Shown: positions 1-10,700 of the stretch, in pieces
Position numbering within the stretch: the stretch's first letter is position 1
Layout of the letters: every line of letters begins with the position of its first letter
Origin: Strigamia acuminata
Taxonomy: Eukaryota > Arthropoda > Chilopoda > Geophilomorpha > Linotaeniidae
Reading direction: 5' to 3'
Assembly: GCA_949358305.1 (NCBI GenBank)
Contig: OX442316.1
Coordinates: 12,214,001 to 12,278,000 of the forward strand
DNA length: 64,000 nucleotides
The notes under the pieces: generated by a model
Seen by the model: only the letters and a program-made list of their open reading frames with translations
Databases searched by the model: none
Told to the model about the DNA's origin: nothing
Translations under genes and position numbers: made by a program

Positions 1-24
1 CCACGGATTTAAGTGGTTTTAAAG
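1..24 (+). CDS. Possible end of an upstream exon of the pseudouridine-degrading gene
   Basis: Only one of the three frames in these bases is open, and it ends with one base of a codon (phase 1) right before a GT at 25-26. The next certain exon, at 154, needs exactly one base from upstream to complete its first codon, so the phases fit. The piece is too short to show homology. It could equally be chance non-coding sequence, with the true first exon lying left of the window. Confidence 0.3.
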
Positions 25-153
25 GTATAAAAAATCGACATAAAAAATGAAACCAAAAGGTTTATATTATAAAAATCTAATTATAAATGTCTGAAGCCAA
101 GTAATGCTTTATTAATATTAATACCAAATTATTATTTCATATTTTTATTAAAG

Positions 154-1808
154 ATTCTCTTTTCAACATATCACCAAAGGTTCTAGCTAATTTGAAGTCA
201 GGAGATCCAGTTGTAGCCTTAGAAAGTACAATTATAACTCACGGAATGCCATATCCTGAGAATTACAAGTATTGATTTTATTTTCTTTTTTTGTTTAAAT
301 TTCCAAGCTCTTAAAATTTTTATAATATTTTTCGAATCATTCATAGGACTGCTTTAGCTGTGGAGAAAATAGTTGAAGAAACTGGAGCTACACCGGCTAC
401 TATTGCTGTGATAAATGGAAAAGTGTGCATTGGTAAGCAAATTAAAAAGATGTAAATATTTAATGCACCTTCCATTAATAAATTCCAGGATTAGAAAAAC
501 AAGGGCTAGAGCATCTAGCAAATAGCAGTGCATTAATGAAAATATCTAGAAGAGATTTACCTTTTGTCATTAGCCAAGTATATCTGCATGATTTATTTAT
601 TTATTTATTTATTTATTAACTTGTAAAATAAAAAAAATTAAAATTCTACTTACAGAATCTGTCTGGTGGAACCACTGTATCAGCAACCATGCTGTTGGCT
701 CATCGTGTTGGAATTCCTATATTTGCAACCGGTGGAATTGGCGGTGTACACAGAAATGTGGATAAAAGTAGCGTGGATTAAAGGAATTTACTTTAATCAA
801 AGAAAATATCGAATAAATTGTCCATTTTTGTTGATGTAGGTATGGATATAAGCAGTGATTTGACAGAATTAGGACGTACACCGATAGCCGTTGTTTCATC
901 CGGCGTAAAATCAATTTTAGATATTCCGAAAACATTGGAATTTTTGGTATTCAAGTTTTTAAAGTCTTGTTTACCGATTTGAAACATGGATAAATTTCTT
1001 TTTAGGAAACGCAAGGAGTATGTGTGCTTACTCTGGGCCAAACGAGGGAATTCCCTGCATTTTTTACTCCCAAAAGTAATTGTTATTCTCCGCATAACGT
1101 TTCATCTCCCGAAGCAGCAGCAAAATTGATAGGTATTTAAAGTGCTATTTGTTTCTAGAAAAAAATAAAACCATAAAAATAGATAGCTTTTTTTAACATT
1201 TAAATTTTTAAAAAAAATATATATTATTTTTAGCTGCAGCGCAAAAATTGAATCTTGAAAGTGGCATTCTTCTGACCGTTGCAATTCCTAATGAGTTTTC
1301 CGCCGATGGAAATGAGATTGAAGCTGCTATTCAACAATCTTTGAAAGAAGCGAGGTTCGTAGTCGTACCAGAATAAAATAAGAAATAAAAATAAAAATAA
1401 AAAAATTTCTTTTTGTTAAAATTTTTCTCAATTTTAATTCATTTCAATCACTTGCAGTGCGCACGGAATTGTCGGAAAAGACGTGACACCATTTATTCTG
1501 AAAAGAGTTAATGAGTTAACTGAAGGAAAGTCACTCGCTGCCAGTAAGCCAATTGATAAAACTGATTTCATTTAATTTTTTTTTTTATAAAAAAATTCAA
1601 TTTAATTTTTACAGATATAGCATTAATAAAAAACAATGCTAAAATGGCAGCTTTGATCGCCGTAGCACTAAGCAAACACCAAAAAAGAACACTGAAACCA
1701 AAACCGCCAACTTTTAGCTATGAAAAATCGTCCCCGCCATCACCGCCATCAATTTCGTCTCAACGAGCTACCAACGAGAAATCTGATGCAAAAAATACCC
1801 ACAGCCCA
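154..1808 (+). CDS. Pseudouridine-5'-phosphate glycosidase half of a fused pseudouridine-degrading enzyme (9 exons)
   Basis: Exons 154-268, 347-432, 489-577, 656-767, 840-946, 1006-1132, 1234-1354, 1458-1543 and 1615-1808 keep one frame across every GT-AG junction. The translation follows the PsuG/IndA family in order: [14 protein letters not shown] (the Glu matches the catalytic acid known in bacterial PsuG), [28 protein letters not shown] (carrying the catalytic Lys), [16 protein letters not shown] and [10 protein letters not shown]. The family reversibly splits pseudouridine-5'-phosphate into uracil and ribose-5-phosphate. The last exon trails into a Pro/Ser-rich linker and ends in phase 0 at a GTAAGT donor. 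The phase-0 kinase exons far downstream continue the fused protein. Reading through the donor hits TAA after two codons, so intron retention would leave a glycosidase-only product. The N-terminus is missing or lies left of 154. Confidence 0.9.
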
Positions 1809-1959
1809 GTAAGTTAAATAAACTCTTAAACCTAAGCAAAAAATCTAATTTTACAAGAAATTATATTGAAATCTCAAAAGAAAAAAAGGAAAAAATATAA
1901 TACAAAAAAGAAATTATTTTTTAATATTTACAAAAGCATAAAATTTTTCTTTTGATGAG

Positions 1960-2154
1960 TTCAGACCGAGCAATGACGTGCAATATTGGGTGCGCAAGAC
2001 AAAAAAGAAACCGGTTACAATTCTTTTTATGCGTCCTTTCACCCCATTGGAATTACTCAGGTTAAGGGCACAACTGTCGATGAATGATAGCTTGTCAAGC
2101 CAGATGCCCAATAGATTAGAGGGAGTTAAAACCGAGCGTACATATATGAAATAA
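1960..2154 (+). CDS. Unassigned open exon, possible alternative 3' end of the glycosidase gene
   Basis: An open frame of 64 codons plus TAA lies about 150 bp after the last glycosidase exon. It begins at an AG preceded by a pyrimidine stretch and joins exon 1615-1808 in phase 0. It contains YWVRKTKKKP, LELLRLRAQL and a basic tail. AATAAA at 2150-2155 overlaps the stop, as would suit a terminal exon. I do not recognise the protein, and the usual fused enzyme does not need it. It could be an alternative last exon giving a kinase-less protein, the end of another gene, or a chance open frame; base composition is less AT-rich than the surrounding intron. Confidence 0.35.
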   Translation, partial: FRPSNDVQYWVRKTKKKPVTILFMRPFTPLELLRLRAQLSMNDSLSSQMPNRLEGVKTERTYMK

Positions 2155-5100
2155 AATCATACTATGGTAACTCTTTTGAAACAAATTGGATCATTTCCAA
2201 TTGAAGCGTTTTCTTTGACTTGTGAAGGATCATGTGAGATTTGCATGTGGAATTCCGTATAATGCTCGTGCCAAGTTAAGTTGTTTCAAATGGAATTGGG
2301 TTAGCAAATAAATTTATTTTACCGCTACTTAAAACGCAAATACTAGCGTGTATATACATAGAAAGGATATAAGCCTTAAGTAATCATTTCCATTTGATTG
2401 CTTACACTTGAAGAAAATAAATGTATGTATAAATAAATATTTACCGTTAAAACGTTGACAATTGATTCACTTAAAGCAGTGGAAAGTGAAGTATCAGCTT
2501 TTTTTCGCTCTCTCAACTTTCATCACTTTGTTCTTTAACCATTAGGGGATCCTCAGGGTACCATAAGGGCGGGTGGAAAGAGCAAGTTGATAGAAACTGG
2601 ACATGAGGCGGAGAGCCCATACTTGCAATCTGAGGGCCCGCGCCCGTCTAACAGCAAATAGAAGCACAATTGCGGTCATTGGAATGGGAAGGTGGGCCTG
2701 GAGAGAAAGGAGGTAGATTAAATTGAAGTTTGTTTGCCCATAAATTGTGATTTTTCGAGCGTTTTTCTTTGTTTGGCAAGAAAAAACGCATTGAACCGCA
2801 GATACACGGTTAAATGAACTTGATCAAGTGCTAATAAGCGGTGAGAAGTGATGTCTGCTCTGCTGTGCGGTGCTCCCTTGGCGCCTCTTCGCTTTTTACT
2901 GAATTCATTTCGCGCCGAAAGCGTGTTTGTATTTGTCGTTGTGCTGTGCGTGTGTCATTAGAAATGTTCTTGTCGTCTCATCAACTGGCAATCTAAGGGA
3001 GAAGATGGTCCTCCAAGGTTACGATGATTAATGAACCACTTCTCCGATTGCGTCGCTTTCCGTTATTGATGACGGACGGAGCAGCCGCAAGGAATGATTT
3101 ATGAAACTTCCTCAATTTTTATTGTAGGCTTAAAAACTGGGAGAAAAGACAAATGTTTTGGCTTCTAGCTATTTTCAAACTCGTATTACTCGACATTTCA
3201 AGATTGTCATCTTCATTATTCAAATATTCCAATGGTTTTGGCACGAATCGACTTTTTATTTTATTTTTTTAAAAAAAGCATCAATTTTCTTAATTTACAC
3301 TTCACCAACCCCCTGGCCTTCCATTATTTATAGGAAAAAATAATAAATTTAATTTGAATTCACAAAAATTGGAAAAAAATGCAATAAAATGTAACAAAAT
3401 GCATTTAAAAAATGCAATAATTCAACAAAAAGCTTAAAAATAATTGATAAACTCGACAAATATTTCAAAAAACTGCAACAAAATTTAACAAAATGCATTT
3501 AAAAAATGCAATAAAATGTAACAAATCGCATTTACAAAATGCAATAAACTCAGAAAAATGCATAAACAAATGCAATAATTCTATAAAAAACTTAAAAATA
3601 ATTGATAAACTCGACATATATTTCAAAAAACTGCAACAAAATGTAACAAAATGCATAAAAAAAAGAATAAATTCCAAAAAAACCTACCCAACACGCGTGT
3701 TTAGCGGTTAATGAGCTCAGGATTTATGCAAATTAAACCATATTGATATTTTTTCTCCAATTAAAAGTTACTATATAGCCTCGGTAATGAAGGGAAAATC
3801 TCAATGACAAGGCATCAAATTATATGGCACGTGCTTTATTGCTTCATGCATGGCATATCTGATCAGTTGGATGTCACCCTTGGCTTTTGGGACTGGGGGA
3901 TTAAAAGCAAAAAATACCATAAATCATCGCATTGCAATTGGAGTGGGCATCGTCATCTAAAACCCCCCTGACGAGACAATTTTCTTTTTAATATCAAAAC
4001 TTTAATAGTTTGGCAACATTAAATTTTTAATGCAATGTTTACTCCCAATTCCACGAACTTGTTAAAGAAAATAGGACTAGGAGTGATGATTTTGAAAACA
4101 CGATTGATTTGCCTATTTATTCACGTTGGGCTATGACGGTGCTTGCTATGTTGCCATGCCAACCGTATTTTTTTTTTATAAAAAAAAATATCCTTCTGGA
4201 TTTCGCTTCCCCTGCCAACTTGTTTGCCCATCAGCTGTCGTTAAGTGCTCCCAAGAAATTGTTCCTCGAACAGCGATTGCTGAATAATCAAGATTGCGTC
4301 CTAATTGAAGTTTATAGCTTCTTTCATTTGTTTATAAGTTAATTTGGTCGCTTGTAAAAGTTATGAGACAGTAGTAAATCTTTTATGAACAGATATACGT
4401 GAGATGACACACTAAATCTTGTCTAATCAAAGTGTTTTAATTTGTTAAATTGGATTGTAGTATTTTTATTTTATTTATTATTCGTGTTTTTAACACTTGG
4501 AACGAGAGAGAGAATGCGATAAAACGTTGTGCAGACAAAAACAAGTTAAAGTTTACGATTTATTTGGCACGAATTGGTTTTTAAATCGCCATCTGGTACT
4601 TAGATATTGGTAATTGAATGGGAGGATTTTAGTGTTTTATTACATCATTGTCCGATAATAATTCATTCGGTGGAAGGTAATTTTCAATTTCCATTAAAAT
4701 GGAATTAAATTATAATTTAATAGATTAGTTTTCTGTGCAAATTTTGTTTGTGGGTTCAAGTAGGGAATCTTAAATCTCTACAAATTCAAATTTTTCAAAA
4801 AATCGATCGCAATTATTATTTTTTTTTTTTATTTTGAATAAATTTGTTTTGGTTCAATTAAATTATTATTATGTTTCTTTGGATTAAAATTTTCGAATTG
4901 AATTTATTTTTTTCCTGGTGATTCTTGGGTTTCCATACGAGATTTTCAAGGCCAGTTTTCCCTAGCAACAGCGCTCAGGTGCAGCATGCAGAACGTAAGT
5001 TCATCTCTGCCTGCTTTTTGCTACTTCCGTTGGCAGACTTTTCTGCCTTTCAATTGAGTTATGATGTGCCAATCATATCTGAAAAGTGGAAATATTGGGT

Positions 5101-6077
5101 GACTAAAAGATGATTGGTAAATAACAATAAAATCAAAAAAGTTATAGAAAATATTTTTTTTGTCGTCGAACAAAAAATAAAATAAAAAAAGCTGCAAAAT
5201 CCACTAATAATTTTTGCAATTAGTTTTGTAATTTTTACGAGCACTACGTATTAAAAAGAAATAAAACCATGAAAATTATTATCTCATTAATTTTTCTTCC
5301 TGTGCAGATGACAGTTGAGGAACGGAAAGGAATTAATTACAAAGTGATGAAAGCTGTCTTCCATAATTTAGCGATTGCATAAATAGATAACATTTTCACG
5401 TACAACAAAATAAGAGTTTTTAATCGAAAATTCTCACGTAAAAAAAAAAAAAAAAAAATTATTATTTTTTACTTTTTAATTTTGAAAATAAAAAAAAATT
5501 CTCGATTGATGAGCATTTTGATTAAAAGTGAGAAAAAAATCGTCAAAAATTGATTGATTTTATCATCTACGCCGCAGAAAAATTAAAATGAATCCAACAT
5601 TAATTAAACGTGATAATATATCACTTTATGTTAATATTTCGACCATTCGCTACACTGAAATCTCCCGTTATCTAAACCCCGCAAAAGCGCATCAGATATA
5701 TTGGGAGATTTCAAAATGTGTGTGGTTTTGCGTATGTAATGGAAAACTTTGCGAAAATTTTACCTCGGGAGTTGTCACAGCGTGTATTGATGCACAGAAT
5801 AGAACCTAGACGCCTTTCGTATGAATAATTAATCAGGTTTAAAATTTAATACAATATACACAACCAAACCAAAATAAAAAAAATTCTATATCAAACACTG
5901 CATTCAAATTTAAATGAAGCAATAAAAAATGGGCGTATTTTACAAGTCACTATAATATTTATTGTGGCCCCCTGGAGCTTTACCAAGCACGAGATTATGA
6001 AAATAGCGAGAAAACAAAAGATTTTTCTACATTTCAATTTTAAACTAAATAATTTATTTTTTTACTTACAAAAACAG
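2155..6077. other. Intron between the glycosidase exons and the first kinase exon
   Basis: Apart from the tandem repeat at 3371-3676, I see no gene here. About 2530-3110 is noticeably less AT-rich than its surroundings but has no long frame. The short open frames are AT-rich and not convincing. Confidence 0.6.
3371..3676. repeat. AT-rich tandem repeat, about two copies of a 158-bp unit
   Basis: The block beginning CTTAAAAATAATTGATAAAC occurs at 3433 and again at 3591, an offset of 158 bp, with near-identical sequence for about 50 bp. The rest of each unit is made of shorter variants of AATGCAATAAAATGTAAC and AAAATGCATTTAAAAAATG. Both strands are open for about 70 codons here only because the repeat lacks stops, so those frames are not genes. 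Confidence 0.8.
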
Positions 6078-6137
6078 GTCGTAATTGGAGGTTCCGTCGT
6101 GGACTTTGTACTAACAGTAACGACACCTGAATTAAAG
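6078..6137 (+). CDS. Isolated 60-bp exon with the first strand of the PfkB kinase domain
   Basis: The 20 codons read VVIGGSVVDF then VLTVTTPELK, flanked by an AAAACAG acceptor and a GTAGGA donor, phase 0 on both sides. A VVIGG-D start is how PfkB-family sugar kinases begin, and the next kinase exon at 38879 starts right where this one stops in the fold, before the GGVGRN motif. It therefore bridges the glycosidase exons (4.3 kb upstream) and the kinase exons (32.7 kb downstream). Its small size makes automatic gene finding likely to miss it and split the gene in two. Confidence 0.85.
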
Positions 6138-7261
6138 GTAGGAAACGCATCTAATTCATTAAAAAAATAAAAGATGTTTAAGTTAATTACTTGTTCGTGA
6201 CGAGCCCTGATTAAGAGGTTTGGTAGGGCGTGTATCACCTTAATGAATGTAAATGAATGAAAATGTCCCACCTTTGTAAAGCGTCGACGAGTTGCTTGTT
6301 CGACCGCCATTTCAGTTGTTGATCAGATGATCACATGATATGGGAGTTACCTAAAGTCTAAACGAGCACCCAAGGGGACGTGGTGCAATTTCATTATAAT
6401 TAGTGTTGGCTTCAGACATTTCGGACAAGCAAAATGAATTAGAAAAAGGGAATAAACGCAACATGAGACCAGAAAGAAAAGTGTATGCACTTGCGCTGTA
6501 CCGTATGTAGTCAAAATAATGGCTAAAGTGCAAGGGGTTGAATTAAAATTAGGATTGTAAACCAAGCGTGTGTCAATTAAGTCTTTTCTCCCGAAAATAT
6601 AAATTGTTTAGAGTCTTGACACGTCTTGACAGGCATTCAGTGTGCAGCCGTATTTGCTACAATTCGTTCAAGGACGTACAAAAAGCAATTAGACTTGGTT
6701 CTAATCATTAGATGCGAACAAATGAAGACTTCAAACTATCTCTTGAAATATCTTCAACTCTTTTGGATGATTATGGTAAATTACTACAGCGTCATTACAC
6801 AATTCGAAGCTTACATAGTAAATCTGTGTGGGAAAAAATACTTGAAAAAAAATCGTCTAATGATGATCATTAAGGTCGTTAAGTGGTTCACAAAATTAAA
6901 AAAGTGAACAAGCAATATGTCACGTCACCTTGGAATGGTGCCGTGTGTTGTAACATGTATTTCTCAGTTATCTTATTATTGTTGCTATGTGACTGTTGCC
7001 ATGGCTTGTTTTATTTTGCGAAAGGTTTGTAGTGGAGCTTTTGATGTTCTGATATGAGATTGAGTGCTGCGGTTGTATTTGCTGAACGATAGCTTAGTGC
7101 TCTTCATCTTTTTCTTTAGAAAAACTAAAACAAAAACAAAAATCTCGTCTGAAATTATTTTTTTAAATTTTAAACTTGTGTTGGTTTAAGAGGAAATTCG
7201 CAGGCAAAATAAACAACACAGAAACACTTCAGAATAAAGCAGACAGATTTCTTAAAACAAT

Positions 7262-7794
7262 CTTGTACTGAACAGTTACAGAAAGAGAATGTCTTGCCAT
7301 CAGTGGCGGATCTACATCAGGGCAAATAGGGCTTGAGCCCAGGGCCCCCAAATTCTAGGGGCCCCCCAAGACACAACACAATGTACTAGTATGTTATGTT
7401 TTAAGAAGCAATAAAACGTGTAAGTGTAAAAATAATATCGGTTTTTGTGTCATTTGACATCCTTTGGCGTCTTCTTGACATTTTTTACGTCATTGAGCAT
7501 CTTTGATGTCATTTGGTGGTTTCAGGAACGGAAACTGCTGTATTTACGTCATTGTATCATTGATAAAGGGGCCCCCGAAAAAACCTCAAGCTCAGGGCCC
7601 CCAGAAAAGCTAGATCCGCCCCTGCTTGCCATCATCTTTGTGATACCTTATTTGTACGGACAGAAATTCTACGTGATAACGGACCATACAGATTTACAAC
7701 GGCTCAAATCTCTAAGAAATCCTAATGCTTAGCAAAATGGTCTCTCCAACTGGTGGATTATGATTTCCAAGTGACATACAAATCCGGTTGAATG
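7262..7794 (+). pseudogene. Ty3/gypsy RNase H fragment, decayed and split by a MITE
   Basis: Just before the MITE a frame reads TERECLA, and just after it the frame resumes with PYLYGQKF and TDHTDL. Next comes a stop and a one-base frame change, then LQLVDYDFQVTYKSG. This is the usual order at the RNase H end of Ty3/gypsy polymerases. About ten codons are missing between the first and second motifs compared with the family. No LTRs, reverse transcriptase or integrase are visible nearby, so only a scrap survives and it is not functional. Confidence 0.7.
7301..7624. mobile_element. hAT-type MITE, 324 bp
   Basis: The ends are near-perfect inverted repeats: CAGTGGCGGATCTA at the left and TAGATCCGCCCCTG at the right. 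They are flanked by an exact 8-bp direct repeat CTTGCCAT (7293-7300 and 7625-7632), the target duplication expected of hAT transposases. GGGCCCCC-type subterminal repeats lie inside both ends. There is no transposase frame, so it is non-autonomous. It sits inside the gypsy RNase H fossil and so is younger than that fragment. Confidence 0.88.
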
Positions 7795-10700
7795 CAGAAG
7801 AAGTTAGTGAAGAAGAAATTATTAAATTCCTTTTACTACATCTGGAAAAGTTAAATCTTCCTGTTGAACAGCGGAAGGATATAAAATTACAGGAAATCAT
7901 AAGGCGCCGTAGAAAACGTCGGCACGTGCTAAAGGGCTTAAAGTAGTCTTAACAACACAAATAAAGTTGAAAAAATGTAAAAAACTAAACGGGTGAAAAC
8001 ACGAAGATGAAGTTCACTGGGTGTATGAGACGAGTTATACGTACGCAGCAGTTGCTGATCTTCACTGTGGGTCTCAACTCTCTAGAATGTTTTGAGAGAT
8101 TAGGGTTTGCGCAACATGATAGAATAGCAAATTTTTTTCCATTTTCGGTAAATGCGCGTGTGCATTTGACGGAATCAATCCTTCACAGTATTGATTCTCG
8201 TCTTATTATGCGGATTGAGTAGAAATTCCAACCGATTTGTCCAAATCGTGTCGATATCTGCGCGTCAAAGCTGAAATTTAATATTTGCTCTCTACTTATC
8301 CTACAAATTGAAACAGTTTTGTTCATACATATCCCTGTCGACTAAACATGAATCGAAATCGAAAAATTGTCTTTTCAGATTGAGAAGCCAAAATGGCAGG
8401 TCACAGACCTCCTATAAATTGGTGTAAATGCGCCAAAAAGGACGATACAACGAAATGAAATTGAGAGATTTGAGCCCATTGAGCCCAAGACTAAAGTTTG
8501 TAGGAAATGAAATGTGGACGCCTGTAAAACGTGATCTGAATTTATTTCATTGATTAAAATTTAAAAGGTGTCTTGTCTGGTTCCACAAAGAGCTTGACAG
8601 CATCTGCGCATTCACGTGTAAAAAGCAGACTTGTTCGATCAAGAAATTGCGGCCTCGATTTTTATTTTTATCTTTATTCAATCGCTCTCTTTGTGGCCTC
8701 TTTTGGCAGTTCTTTTTCCCCTCCACATTCTACTTTCTTTTTGTACTCTTTTAGGCTTGTTTGCTATAAATCAGCTGTTCACAATGGCGCCTGGATGTTT
8801 GCCAGTGCTGTTTTTTTTTTAAGATTTGACGGGAAAATAGGATTTCGATTTGTTATTCCGGAATTATTTTGATAGGTGTTCATTTTCATTATCGATTTTA
8901 TGTTTATGGATGACATGCCGTAATTATCATTAGTTTAAGAAAGAAATTACACTTTTTTTTATGTTTTTTGCAAAATTGCAATGGTAATTATCTCCTAGGA
9001 AAATCTGACATCTTTTTTTTCTGTCATATTTTGTGTAAATTGTAAACATCTGTGAGTTTAAGGATGAATGTTCGGTCGTCCAGGTGACAGTTGTCATGAC
9101 GACATGTGTTGGTTATTATTGTCCCGCTTTTCAACGCTAATTTGACCATTTGCATACCAAGCTGTTGTGTTTTTTTTTTTGGTGCTTGTTTTGGCAATGT
9201 AGAAAGGAAAATCTTTTTTTCATCGCCAATTAAGAAACAATTTTTTATTTTTAATTCCAAGGTTAAACAGTCTTTGTTATACACGGCATAAATTTTTTTT
9301 CCCTTCTTTTTTTAATATTTTTATATTTTTTTTTATATATTTTTTTACGAGCTGCAAGATAAAATAACCACTGCTTTAATTTTATTGCAACTAGTGCTGG
9401 TGTTTTAACGGCACGCAATTGAGATAACAGTAAAACAGTACGTCCCCCGACTTGTGGAACCAAAAAAATTCACAATAAAAAGCCAAAAAAAAAAGAAATT
9501 GATAGAATTTTCCAGTTGGATCTCACCGAGATTACTTTAATTGTTCTTTTTTGATGGAAAATTCACGGATGAGCAAAGTCAATTCAGTTTCTGCACCCAC
9601 ACAGACCGAAAAACAATCCAAAATAATTTTCCATGTCAATAGAAACACGGCAAAAAGCACGTTTTAGCCATGATTTATTTTTATTTTTTATTCTGTCAAT
9701 ATTGTACGAAATAGTTAGGAATTTATATGTTGTTTTCTCTTATTTGTTTTCTTTACTTTTCTCTCCCACGTGTGCGTCGATTCCTATTAAAGATTTTCAA
9801 TTGTTTGCTCCAGAATTGTCCATTTACTGCGGCCCCTTAATCTGCTCCGAGCCCTCAGATACGGAATTACGAATGGATATATTGACTTCAGGAGTAATTC
9901 AGTTTTGGCCTTTAAATTTAATAGTCACTGCAGTGTGGTTTGGGTTTTTGTGTTTGTTTTTTTAGTTTTACAAAATTTTACTCATAAATAAATAGATAAA
10001 ATATTATAAACAAAATATAATGATGGTCGCGCTAAGCACTCCGTGTTAAGTTAGGTAGTTATCATGAAAATTTTAAATCTCGATGAAACATTTATTTGGC
10101 TTTTTATGCTTCATTAATTCCTTCCCTCGTTCTCAGAACAAAGCGTTCTAATGTGTTAGTTGGGCAATTAATAATTTTGTCTCTTTTGTCTTAATTTTTT
10201 TCCTTTTAATCCCATCTGAATATCCCCACAAATAAATCTGTTATTGATGATTTCCTCGTTTTACAACGTTAATTTACTTTGTATTATGTTTTTACGATTT
10301 AGTTAATTAAGCAAATAGCAGCCATTTTGCTTGATAATGTCCAAATCCCAAATGAACCAATTAAAAAAACAAATAAAACTCAATAATAATAATTATAATT
10401 GCCATATTTATGTTAATTACATCTGTGTAGGGTAATTTAAAAAACAACTTAATTTCTAAACTTTAAAAAGAAGTAGAAGAAAGGAAATTCCGTCTTAATG
10501 TGAAGTAAATCCGGGATAAAAATGACATCCAAAATTCATTAAAACGAATCTCTTCCTTGCAGCTGTATAGAATTTTATGATGATCAGGTTAGAAAGAAGT
10601 TCCTTGGCGCCGCGCCTTCGTTCCTCGGAGGCCTTGTGGTAGCTAGATCCAACTCACGTGTCAGAATTAATAGGGTACGGTAGGGGTGAATATCATCACG

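Noticed and set aside
3465-3711. 70-codon frames on both strands
   Set aside because: Produced by the stop-free tandem repeat.
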